Positions 25,734 to 33,287 of a DNA stretch of 64,000 bases are shown here, piece after piece. The translations under genes and the position numbers were made by a program. The stretch is from Sulfuritalea sp. (GTDB lineage Bacteria; Pseudomonadota; Gammaproteobacteria; Burkholderiales; Rhodocyclaceae), in the NCBI GenBank assembly GCA_023229545.1, contig JALNZB010000002.1, positions 62,001 to 126,000 on the forward strand, written 5' to 3'. The notes beneath the pieces were generated by a model. That model did not search any database. It saw only the letters and a list, made by a program, of their open reading frames with translations, and was not told the DNA's origin. Each line of letters starts with the position of its first letter. Within the stretch, counting starts at the first letter, position 1.

Positions 25734-26189
25734 CTATTCCATCGGCAACTTGCGTGCCTTCCAGTCGGGGACGCCGTTGCGATACCAGTAGACGTTCTTG
25801 TAGCCATTCTTCGCCAGCACTACTGCGGCCTTGTATGACCTCCAGCAGGTACCGGAATTGCAGAACGCGACGATTTTGGCGTTCTTGTCCGCAAGCTTGG
25901 CGAGATCGATTTTGTCCTGGGAAGGATCGAAGTTCGCATCCTTGGCGCTCTTCTCCGGGTCGTAAGGCACCGAGATCGCGCCCTTGATGGTGGCCTCGGC
26001 AAACTCGTTGGCCTTGCGCGTGTCGACCAGGATGGCGCCCTGCTTCTGTAGATCGACAACCTCCTTGGCCTCGACGATCTTCACGCCGGTGGGTGCCGTG
26101 GTGGGTGTTTCCTGGGCAAGGACGTCGCCGCTGGCGACGAGAAATCCGCTGCTGACGAGGGTGATGAGTGTCTGCTTGAAAGTACGCAT
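25734..26189 (-). CDS. Periplasmic single-domain rhodanese
   Basis: This 151-residue exported protein (signal peptide MRTFKQTLITLVSSGFLVASGDVLA) has one rhodanese domain. VDTRKANEFAEATIKGAISVPYDP is the CH2A region, and the active-site loop is CNSGTCWRS, with the catalytic Cys in AFCNSG. Rhodaneses carry sulfane sulfur or bind oxyanions. The GGAGG ribosome site fixes the ATG at 26189. It precedes the YeiH-type exporter in the same direction, so a joint role in sulfur handling is likely but inferred. Confidence 0.88.
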   Translation of the reverse strand: MRTFKQTLITLVSSGFLVASGDVLAQETPTTAPTGVKIVEAKEVVDLQKQGAILVDTRKANEFAEATIKGAISVPYDPEKSAKDANFDPSQDKIDLAKLADKNAKIVAFCNSGTCWRSYKAAVVLAKNGYKNVYWYRNGVPDWKARKLPME

Positions 26190-26335
26190 GGTTCTCCTCC
26201 TTGGTGGATGTAAGCCGCGACAGGTGTCGCGGTAAGGCAAATGCATCCGGGAACGCCGCCGTGCGTTGTAGCGCGGCGCCAAACATTGCGTAAAACACGT
26301 TAAGGGAGCGTTAATAGCATAATTTTATTGGCGGA

Positions 26336-27790
26336 TCAACAGTTCGCTGCATCCGCGTTCGTCGCGACCAAAGCGCGTACCACCGTCACGCTGCAGGGCG
26401 CCTCGGCCGCCACGCGTGAGGAGACGCTGCCGAGAATGCGCCGTAAACCCGAGCTGCCGCGCGCGCCCAGCACCAAATGATCGGCGTGGCTGGCACGCGC
26501 ATATTCGATCAGCCGGGATGCGGCGTCGCTGCCTTCGAGTACGTGAAAGCGCAAGCGCTCCCGCGCCAGGCCGAGGGGCTGTACCCAGTGGTGCAGTTCC
26601 ACCAGTCGTTGCGTGTGCTGCGAGCGCATGATCTCGGCGCCATATTCCTGTTCGGTGAGCGCGGAGGGTTCCAGCACGCTGATGCAGCTCAGGCGCCAGT
26701 GCGGTTCGCCGGCGATGATCCGTCGCACCGCGTCGCGCAGCGCCTGCAGCAGCGCCTCGCTGCTGCCGCCGGCATCCACGGCGACGAGAACATGCGGCGC
26801 CAGGGCAAGCTGCGCCGCTGGCGACTTGGGCGCGGGCGGCGGCGCGGTCAGCGCCGCCAGCCAGCGTTTTGCGGCTGTCACCGGACCCGTCCGGCGCAAG
26901 CGACGGGCCCGGTCCGTCAGCGCGACCTGGTCCGAATGCAGCAGATCGTTCGCCACCTTCGCCGCCGACGCGTAGCGGTCTTCGGCGCGCACTTCGAGAC
27001 AATGCAGAATGATTTCCTGAAGCCATGGCGGCAGGTCGGGAAGGATATGGCGCGGCGGCAGCGGGTCGAAGTAGAGGCGCCGGCGCAGGCCGGCCATGCT
27101 GGTCGGTTCGCCGAATGGCAATCGGCCGGTCGCCAGCAGATAGAGCATCACTCCCAGCGAGAACACGTCGCTGCGCGGATCGCCGCGCATTCCGGCAATC
27201 TGTTCCGGCGAAATGTAGGCGGGCGTGCCCAGCAGAGAATCGGACGAGTTGCAGTTGGACTCGGCTTCCGCCTTGACGAGATCGGGCAGGTGGCCGTGAA
27301 AGGCCAGGCCGAAATCGATCAGCACCGCCTGACCGTCTTCCAGCAGGATCACATGCGCCGGCTTGAGATCGTGGTGCACGACTTCCTGGCGATGCAGGTC
27401 GTGCAGCGCCGACGCCAGCGCCGCGCCGATGCGGGCGACTTCTTCGACCGGCAGCGGCGCATGGCGGGCGTATTCGACGAGCGATGTGCCGACAATGTGT
27501 TCGATGACCAGATACGGGCCGAAATCGCTCTCGCCCCTGGCGAACAATCGCGGCACCCACGGCACCTGCGGCCCCGCAATTCGTTCGAGAATCATCTGCT
27601 CGACATCGAAGCCGGCATAGCAGACCGGGTGACTGCCGAATTCCAGCTTCGGCACTTTCAACACACCGGCCTCGCCGCCAGCCAGCGGCGTGACGCGGTA
27701 GAGTACGGCCATGCCGCCCTCGTGGAGTTTCTCCTGCACGCGGTAGCCGGCGATTTCCGTTCCGGGTTCGAGATGCTCCGCGCTTTCCAT
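26336..27790 (-). CDS. Serine/threonine protein kinase fused to a universal stress domain
   Basis: This 484-residue fusion has a Hanks-type kinase domain (about 14-285) with a glycine loop LHEGGMAVLY, VLKVPK Lys, catalytic loop HHDLKPAHVILL, DFGLA and GTPAYISPEQ. A UspA domain follows (about 325-475: HVLVAVDAGGSSEALLQAL and LVLGARGSSGLRRILGSVSSRVAAEAPCSVTVV, with an intact ATP-loop pattern). The Asn that normally coordinates Mg in the catalytic loop (KPxN) is His here, which may weaken or change catalysis. It starts immediately after the phosphoesterase stop. It is probably a stress-signalling kinase. Its targets are unknown. Confidence 0.9.
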   Translation of the reverse strand: MESAEHLEPGTEIAGYRVQEKLHEGGMAVLYRVTPLAGGEAGVLKVPKLEFGSHPVCYAGFDVEQMILERIAGPQVPWVPRLFARGESDFGPYLVIEHIVGTSLVEYARHAPLPVEEVARIGAALASALHDLHRQEVVHHDLKPAHVILLEDGQAVLIDFGLAFHGHLPDLVKAEAESNCNSSDSLLGTPAYISPEQIAGMRGDPRSDVFSLGVMLYLLATGRLPFGEPTSMAGLRRRLYFDPLPPRHILPDLPPWLQEIILHCLEVRAEDRYASAAKVANDLLHSDQVALTDRARRLRRTGPVTAAKRWLAALTAPPPAPKSPAAQLALAPHVLVAVDAGGSSEALLQALRDAVRRIIAGEPHWRLSCISVLEPSALTEQEYGAEIMRSQHTQRLVELHHWVQPLGLARERLRFHVLEGSDAASRLIEYARASHADHLVLGARGSSGLRRILGSVSSRVAAEAPCSVTVVRALVATNADAANC

Positions 27791-28531
27791 TCACTCCCCT
27801 CTTTGCAGTCGCCACGCCAGCCGCTCGGGCAGGCCGGCGGCGATGATCTTGCGCGCCGCCGTCATGTGGTCGTAAGGCACGCGGAAAAACGTCAGCATGC
27901 GCTTTTCCTGGTCGTAAAGCACATACGCCGCCGCATTGTTGCCGTCGCGTGGCTGGCCAACGGAACCGGCGATCGCCAGCCAGCGTCGGTGTTCGCTTAG
28001 CGGAATCGGCACGCCCGGCACCGGGCGGAATGCATGCACGCCGCTGCCGGCCGAAAAGTACAGCGACAGGTGATGCACGTGGCCGGCGAAGGTCACTGCC
28101 GCTGGTGAGGCGGCCATGCAGCGTGCGGCCTGCGAGGCGCTGGTGATGTAATTCCATTGCTCGGGCAGGTCGGCGCTGGCATGAACGAAAAACAGATCGT
28201 CGCGATGCACGGTAAGTGGCAGGGAGGCCAGAAAATCGCGTTCGGCCTGACCTAGTTGGCTGCGCGTCCAGTAGGTCGCTTCGCGGGCAACGAAGTTCAT
28301 GTTCTCGCACAGACCGCCCAGTGCAGCCTGGTCGTGGTTGCCCCTGACCACCAGCGCGCCCTTGTCGGCATGATCCGCCAGCAGGCCGAGGCAGGCGACG
28401 GGATCGGCGCCATAGCCCACCATGTCGCCGAGAAAGACATGCCTGTCGGCGCCCTCCCGCGCGGCATGGGCAAGGCAGGCCCGCAAGGCTTCGAGATTGC
28501 CGTGGATGTCCGAGAGAACTGCAATCTTCAT
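27791..28531 (-). CDS. Metallophosphoesterase (YfcE/diadenosine-tetraphosphatase-like)
   Basis: The 246-residue protein has the calcineurin-type metal site: SDIHGN (residues 7-12), GDMVGYGADP, RGNHDQA, VHAS and GHVHH. All metal ligands are present, so it should be an active phosphoesterase on nucleotides or phosphoproteins. I chose the ATG at 28531 (MKIAVLSDIHGN). Its stop codon directly abuts the start of the kinase-USP gene, so the two probably form a kinase/phosphatase pair in one operon, an attractive but unproven link. Confidence 0.9.
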   Translation of the reverse strand: MKIAVLSDIHGNLEALRACLAHAAREGADRHVFLGDMVGYGADPVACLGLLADHADKGALVVRGNHDQAALGGLCENMNFVAREATYWTRSQLGQAERDFLASLPLTVHRDDLFFVHASADLPEQWNYITSASQAARCMAASPAAVTFAGHVHHLSLYFSAGSGVHAFRPVPGVPIPLSEHRRWLAIAGSVGQPRDGNNAAAYVLYDQEKRMLTFFRVPYDHMTAARKIIAAGLPERLAWRLQRGE

Positions 28532-28669
28532 GAACGAAAAACCCACTGTTGCCGCCGTCATCCGGGTGCGATCAGATTATCAGGAATTGGGAGACACGGG
28601 TCCAGAGTGCCGAACCCAGCTTGCTCCTCCGGTAGAATCACGCCTTTAACTGCATCCAGGCTGAAACGC

Positions 28670-29737
28670 ATGAAGCATATTACCGACGACGTCCGCATTC
28701 GCGAGATCAAGGAACTCTCGCCCCCGGCCCACATTTTGCGCGAGTTTCCGGCCACCGACGCGGCGGCGGAAACGACCTACGAGGCGCGCCAGGCCGTGCA
28801 TCGCGTGCTGCACGGCGCCGATCCCCGGCTGGTGGTGGTGGTCGGCCCCTGCTCGATCCACGACTATGCTGCGGCGATGGAGTATGCGCGCAAGCTGCGC
28901 CAGGAAGCCGCACGCTTTGCTGACGACCTGGTGATCCTGATGCGGGTGTATTTCGAGAAGCCCAGGACCACGGTGGGCTGGAAGGGGCTGATCAACGATC
29001 CGCACATGGACGGCAGCTTCAAGATCAATGAAGGGCTGCGTCTGGCGCGGAAGCTTTTGTCGGAAATCAACGAACTTGGCCTGCCGGCGGCGACGGAATT
29101 CCTCGATACCATCACTCCGCAATACACGGCGGACCTGATCAGTTGGGGCGCCATCGGCGCGCGCACCACCGAATCGCAGGTGCATCGCGAACTGGCTTCG
29201 GGCCTCTCGTGTCCGGTCGGTTTCAAGAACGGCACCGACGGCAACATCCGCATTGCCGTGGATGCGATAAAGGCGGCGGCCAGCCCGCATCATTTTTTGT
29301 CGGTGACCAAGGCCGGCCACTCCGCCATCGTTTCCACCAACGGCAACGAAGATTGCCATGTCATCCTGCGTGGCGGCAAGGCGACGAATTACGACGCGGC
29401 GGCGGTCGATGCGGCGTGCACGGAACTGGGCAAGGCCGGTCTCGCGGCGCGCGTCATGATCGATTTTTCGCACGCCAACAGCAGCAAGCAGTTCAAGCGC
29501 CAGATCGACGTGGCGCGCGATGTCGGCGCCCAACTGGCGACCGGCGACGAGCGCATTTTCGGCGTCATGATCGAGTCCTATCTGAAGGAAGGCCGGCAGG
29601 ATCTGACGCCCGGCAAGCCCCTCGAATACGGCGTTTCGGTCACCGATGCCTGCATCGGTTGGGAGGACACGCTGCTGACCCTGGACATCCTCGCCAGCGC
29701 AGTAAAGGCCCGCCGCGTGGCGCTGGCGGAGCGCTAG
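28670..29737 (+). CDS. aroG: 3-deoxy-7-phosphoheptulonate synthase (class I, AroG type)
   Basis: This is the first enzyme of the shikimate pathway, joining PEP and erythrose 4-phosphate. The 355-residue protein has VVVVGPCSIHDY, MRVYFEKPRTTVGWKGLINDPHMDGS, TEFLDTITPQYTADLISWGAIGARTTESQVHR and DFSHANSSKQF, all typical of the E. coli AroF/G/H type. Which aromatic amino acid inhibits it cannot be told here. A perfect 28-base inverted repeat lies 23 bases after the stop. Confidence 0.95.
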   Translation: MKHITDDVRIREIKELSPPAHILREFPATDAAAETTYEARQAVHRVLHGADPRLVVVVGPCSIHDYAAAMEYARKLRQEAARFADDLVILMRVYFEKPRTTVGWKGLINDPHMDGSFKINEGLRLARKLLSEINELGLPAATEFLDTITPQYTADLISWGAIGARTTESQVHRELASGLSCPVGFKNGTDGNIRIAVDAIKAAASPHHFLSVTKAGHSAIVSTNGNEDCHVILRGGKATNYDAAAVDAACTELGKAGLAARVMIDFSHANSSKQFKRQIDVARDVGAQLATGDERIFGVMIESYLKEGRQDLTPGKPLEYGVSVTDACIGWEDTLLTLDILASAVKARRVALAER

Positions 29738-29760
29738 ACGCGATTTTGGAATCCAAATCA

Positions 29761-29849
29761 TTTACCACGGCGACACGGCGACACGGCGAAAACCATAGAT
29801 CACGTTCAAGCTATTGCCTTGCGCCGTGTCGCCGTGTCGCCGTGGTAAA
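29761..29849. repeat. Perfect 28-base inverted repeat with 33-base loop
   Basis: The left arm (29761-29788) is TTTACC followed by ACGGCGAC-type units, and it pairs base for base with 29822-29849. The loop is 29789-29821. It lies between aroG and a glycosyltransferase gene and could end aroG transcription. The arms are built from a repeated ACACGGCG unit, a pattern I know as a common dispersed intergenic repeat of bacteria, so it may be mobile and not a dedicated terminator. Confidence 0.8.
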
Positions 29850-29881
29850 CGCCTTTCCGGGTTTTACGGCGTAAGACTTCC

Positions 29882-31399
29882 ATGACCGGTCGCCTGCTTG
29901 CCGCGCTGCTGGTCGTTACGCTGATTTTCCGTTGCTGGCTCGCGGCGGCTTTTCCGATCACCGGCGACGAGGCGTATTTCATCTGGTGGGGCTGGAAACC
30001 GGACTGGGGTTTCTACGACCATCCGCCGATGATCGGTTGGTGGCTTGCCGCATTGCTCATGCTGCATGATGCCGAATGGTGGCTGCGTCTGCCGGTCATC
30101 GTGCAGCCGGCGGTGCTCGCCCTGACAGTCTATTTTTCGCTGCCGCGCCTGATCGCCGGAATCGGCGACGAGCGTCGGTTGTGGGCGGCTTTGCTGGTCC
30201 TGCTGGCGCCGGTGAATGTCTGGAATGTGTTCATCACCACCGATACGCCGCTGATTTATTTCAGCGTATTTTCCGGCCTGGCGTGGATTCGCGCCGCCAG
30301 GGACGATGCACCGCGCTGGTATCTGGCGGCGGGCGTTCTGCTGGCCGGGGCGGTGCTCTCCAAGTACTTCGCGGCGATTCTCGGCTTTGCCTATCTGGTG
30401 GATGCGCTGCGCCGCCGCACGCGTGGCGCGTTTGCCGGTCTCGCCATCGTCTATGCCTGCACCCTGCCGGCGCTGGCCCTGATGGTCTGGTGGAACAGCG
30501 GCAACTGCTGGCCGAACTACATGTTCAACTTCGTCAATCGCCACACTGACGCCGGTTGGTCGCTCAAGACGCCGTTGCTGTATGCCGTGACGCTGTTGTA
30601 TGTCATCGGTCCGCCGGTGTTGGGGCTGGCTTGGCGGCAGTACCGCGCTGATCGCCGCACCGCCAGCGCCGACTCTTCATTGCCGACGGCGCTGGGTACC
30701 CTGGCCTGGCTGCCGTTTCTGCTGTTTGCCATCCTGTCGCTGGTCAAGCAGATCGGCATGCACTGGCTGCTGTCGTTCATTCCCTTCACCCTGATCTGGC
30801 TGGCGCTGCGCCTGAACCCGGCCGGCCTGCGCCGGCTCGGCCTGTTCTTCGCCGCCTTTGCGACGCTGCACATCGCCGGCATCCTGATTGTTTCCCGCCT
30901 GCCGCTGGAGACCTGGCAGAAGACCCGGCTGTACGACGGCATCGTGCTGACTTTCGAGCATCAGGCGCTGGCTCGCGAACTGCAACCCTATAAAAAAGAC
31001 TGGGTGTTGGCGATGGACGGCTATTCGAATGCGGTCACGCTGGGCTACAACCTGCGCCAATACGTCGCGGTTTTCGGCGAGGCGTCGAGCCACGCCCGTC
31101 ATGACGACATGGTGACGGATTTCCGTGCGCTTGCGGGCAGGAACATCCTGATCCTGAGGAAGTCCGCGCCAAACCTGGACGACTACCGCAAGTATTTCAG
31201 ACAGGTCGGCGCAGACAGCTTCGAGATCAGAGGTGCGCGTTTCTGGCGGGTGAAGGGCGAGGGCTTCGACTACCCGGCCTATCGCGATGGCGTGCTGGCC
31301 GGCGTCAGGCGGAAGTACTATGCGCTACCAGACTGGTTGCCGCAAACGGCTTGCTATATGTGCGATAGATACTTCTCGGGGGAAACGTGCCGCCGTTGA
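29882..31399 (+). CDS. Family 39-type membrane glycosyltransferase (ArnT-like)
   Basis: This 505-residue protein has about ten membrane helices, with the GT-C/PMT motif FPITGDEAYFIWWGWKPDWGFYDHPPMIGWW near the start (the Asp-Glu pair is the expected catalytic site). It should transfer a sugar from a polyprenyl-phosphate donor at the periplasmic face. An in-frame copy of the dispersed repeat (30654-30677) encodes RRTASADS in a loop between helices near residue 265. The 3' end overlaps the next gene, a UbiA-type prenyl-phosphate enzyme that could make its donor. Confidence 0.88.
   Translation: MTGRLLAALLVVTLIFRCWLAAAFPITGDEAYFIWWGWKPDWGFYDHPPMIGWWLAALLMLHDAEWWLRLPVIVQPAVLALTVYFSLPRLIAGIGDERRLWAALLVLLAPVNVWNVFITTDTPLIYFSVFSGLAWIRAARDDAPRWYLAAGVLLAGAVLSKYFAAILGFAYLVDALRRRTRGAFAGLAIVYACTLPALALMVWWNSGNCWPNYMFNFVNRHTDAGWSLKTPLLYAVTLLYVIGPPVLGLAWRQYRADRRTASADSSLPTALGTLAWLPFLLFAILSLVKQIGMHWLLSFIPFTLIWLALRLNPAGLRRLGLFFAAFATLHIAGILIVSRLPLETWQKTRLYDGIVLTFEHQALARELQPYKKDWVLAMDGYSNAVTLGYNLRQYVAVFGEASSHARHDDMVTDFRALAGRNILILRKSAPNLDDYRKYFRQVGADSFEIRGARFWRVKGEGFDYPAYRDGVLAGVRRKYYALPDWLPQTACYMCDRYFSGETCRR
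30654..30677 (-). repeat. Dispersed 22-base repeat, copy 3 (in glycosyltransferase gene)
   Basis: Full match. Read as RRTASADS, the same frame as in ccmI. Confidence 0.8.
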
Positions 31400-32307
31400 T
31401 GCCTTCGGCTTTGCCTGGGAGTTTGCCTGCCCTGTTGCGCCTGATGCGTCCGCACCAGTGGCTGAAGAATGGCTTCGTTTTTGTCGGCCTGCTGTTCGGC
31501 CATGCCTGGAACGATCCGGTCAAGCTCGGCCAGGCGCTGGCCGCCTTTGCCGCCTTCTGCCTGCTGGCGTCTGCCGTGTATGTGATGAACGACCTGATCG
31601 ATCGCGAACAGGATCGGCTGCATCCGGAAAAGAAGTACCGGCCACTGGCGACCGGTACGGTGAGCATGTCTGCGGCGGTGGTTCTGGCGCTGGCGTGCCT
31701 GGCGACCGGCAGTGTCGCCGCCGTGCTGTGGGCCGGCTCGGCGCCATGGATATTCTTCGCTTACGTCGCGCTCAATGTCGCCTACAGCTTCGGCCTCAAG
31801 CACGTCGTCATTCTCGATGTCTTCATCATCGCCGCCGGTTTCATGCTGCGCATTCTCGCCGGCACGCTGGGTCTCGGTATCGCCCCTTCGCAATGGCTGC
31901 TGCTGTGCGGCCTGATGCTGACGCTGTTTCTCGGCTTCGCCAAGCGTCGCGCCGAACTCAACGCCTTGTTGGCGGACAGCGCTGGCCATCGCCGCGTGCT
32001 GGAACACTACACGGCGCCCATGCTTGACCAGTTCATCGGCATTGCCGCCGCCGGAACGGTGATTTCCTACGCGCTCTACACGGTCAGCGCCGAGACCATG
32101 GCCTTGCACGGCACGCGTGGCCTGATTGCGACGGTGCCCTTTGTGCTCTATGGCATGCTGCGCTACCTGTGGCGCCTGCATCGGCAGGGCGGCGGCGGCG
32201 ATCCGGCGCGGGAACTGCTGACCGACCCCCACCTTCTGGCGGCGACGGCTGGCTGGCTGCTGCTGGTGCTGGCGTTGCTCGCCGGAGCTATAATGCCACG
32301 GCCATGA
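31387..32307 (+). CDS. UbiA-family prenyltransferase, decaprenyl-phosphate phosphoribosyltransferase-like
   Basis: The protein is about 306 residues with around nine membrane helices and the UbiA metal motif NDLIDREQDRLHPEKKYRPLATG, plus a second aspartate motif in LDVFIIAAGFMLRILAGTLGL. LRLMRPHQWLKNGFVF is typical of the subgroup that puts phosphoribose on polyprenyl phosphate. It overlaps the preceding glycosyltransferase gene. The GTG at 31387 has a GGGGGA ribosome site, and an alternative ATG at 31399 overlaps the stop as TGATG. Together the two genes could make and use a lipid-linked pentose. This is inference. Confidence 0.88.
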   Translation: MPPLMPSALPGSLPALLRLMRPHQWLKNGFVFVGLLFGHAWNDPVKLGQALAAFAAFCLLASAVYVMNDLIDREQDRLHPEKKYRPLATGTVSMSAAVVLALACLATGSVAAVLWAGSAPWIFFAYVALNVAYSFGLKHVVILDVFIIAAGFMLRILAGTLGLGIAPSQWLLLCGLMLTLFLGFAKRRAELNALLADSAGHRRVLEHYTAPMLDQFIGIAAAGTVISYALYTVSAETMALHGTRGLIATVPFVLYGMLRYLWRLHRQGGGGDPARELLTDPHLLAATAGWLLLVLALLAGAIMPRP

Positions 32308-32834
32308 GTTCGATCGAACATATCCCGAATGTCGAGTTTCTCGGTGATGCGGCGCCATTTGTCGCCCGCATCCGCGAGATCATCGAGGTCATCCAGTTGT
32401 TCGAGGACTTCGAACCCGACGAGCTGGAAGGACTGGCCCGTTACATGCGCTGCTACCGGGCGCCGATCGGCACGGAAATCATCCGCGAGGGCGATGATGG
32501 CGATTTCATGCTGCTGTTGCTCGACGGTAGCGTCGAGATCGTCAAGAAAGATGTGCGCGGATCGGCGCAAATCATGGGCATTGCCGGTCCGGGCAAGACA
32601 CTGGGCGAAATGTCGCTGATCGACGGTGAGCCGCGCTTCGCCAGTTGTGTTGCGCTCGATACAGTCGAGATTGCCGTGCTTGATCGTGAATGCCTGTCGC
32701 GCCTCATCGCCGAAGAGCCGCGCATCGGCGTCAAGCTGATGATGGAACTGCTGATGCTGCTCAACCAGCGGCTGCGCAGCGTCAGTGCGCAACTCCTCGA
32801 CTGCATGGAAGCCCGGCGTTCGCGCATTCGCTAA
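32304..32834 (+). CDS. Cyclic-nucleotide-binding domain protein
   Basis: This 176-residue protein is built on one cNMP-binding fold (about 30-150): FEPDELEGLARYMRCYRAPIGTEIIREGDDGDFMLLLLDGSVEIV, then LGEMSLIDGEPRFASCVALDTVEIAVLDRECL, which matches the phosphate-binding cassette. There is no helix-turn-helix, so it is not a CRP-type regulator on its own and must signal through partners. The start overlaps the previous gene as ATGA. Confidence 0.88.
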   Translation: MSSIEHIPNVEFLGDAAPFVARIREIIEVIQLFEDFEPDELEGLARYMRCYRAPIGTEIIREGDDGDFMLLLLDGSVEIVKKDVRGSAQIMGIAGPGKTLGEMSLIDGEPRFASCVALDTVEIAVLDRECLSRLIAEEPRIGVKLMMELLMLLNQRLRSVSAQLLDCMEARRSRIR

Positions 32835-32853
32835 GGGGTTGGCGGCAAGAGGC

Positions 32854-33105
32854 TTATTGCTTCTTGACGAAGTCGATCACGATCTGCCCCGGATCACGCT
32901 GCTTGTAGCCTATTCCCACCGTTTCGCCATAGCGTTGCGCGAGCTGGTCAAGCAGCGGCAGGGGGTCGTGGTCGTTGACGAAACGCATGGTTTCCCCTGC
33001 GCGCAACGCATCCAGTGCGCCAAAGATGGCGGCGTGACGAAAACGCTTGGCAATGCCGCGAGCGTCGAAGGGATAGATTGAATCGGGTGAGAGATGAGCG
33101 TGCAT
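32854..33105 (-). CDS. DUF2249 domain protein
   Basis: This small 83-residue protein matches the DUF2249 pattern: FDARGIAKRFRHAAIFGALDALRAGETMRFVNDHDPLPLLDQL, then a second beta unit ending PGQIVIDFVKKQ. DUF2249 genes are frequent near nitrate/nitrite respiration genes, and their role is unclear. Two starts are possible, 33135 and 33105. I prefer 33105 because an FNR-type promoter upstream would start transcription near 33130, downstream of the first ATG, and a GGAAGA ribosome site precedes 33105. Confidence 0.8.
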   Translation of the reverse strand: MHAHLSPDSIYPFDARGIAKRFRHAAIFGALDALRAGETMRFVNDHDPLPLLDQLAQRYGETVGIGYKQRDPGQIVIDFVKKQ

Positions 33106-33136
33106 GATTTGTCTTCCGGTTGGCTTGGAAGACATG

Positions 33137-33178
33137 ATTATGAATCTCCGATAGCGCCAGAAAATTGACGTAAATCAT
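33137..33178 (-). promoter_or_regulatory. Class II FNR/ANR-type promoter of the DUF2249 gene
   Basis: TTGACGTAAATCAT (33165-33178) matches the FNR consensus TTGAT-N4-ATCAA at eight of ten fixed positions. A CATAAT -10 hexamer lies at 33137-33142 on the minus strand. A start about seven bases on (near 33130) puts the box centre at -41.5, the class II position. This suggests anaerobic induction. It is read from spacing alone. Confidence 0.6.
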
Positions 33179-33287
33179 TTATAAATTAGAAACTTAAAAC
33201 CATTCCAAAGGAATGGGTTGCTGACGGGCCGCATTGTTCAGGCAAGCGTATGAGGCGCTCGGGGTGCGGGAGTAAAATCGCCGTGCC

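Noticed and set aside
28160..28175. GTCGGCGCTGGC in the phosphoesterase gene
   Set aside because: It lacks the ACGGCG half and encodes the conserved FVHASADLPEQ region of the protein.
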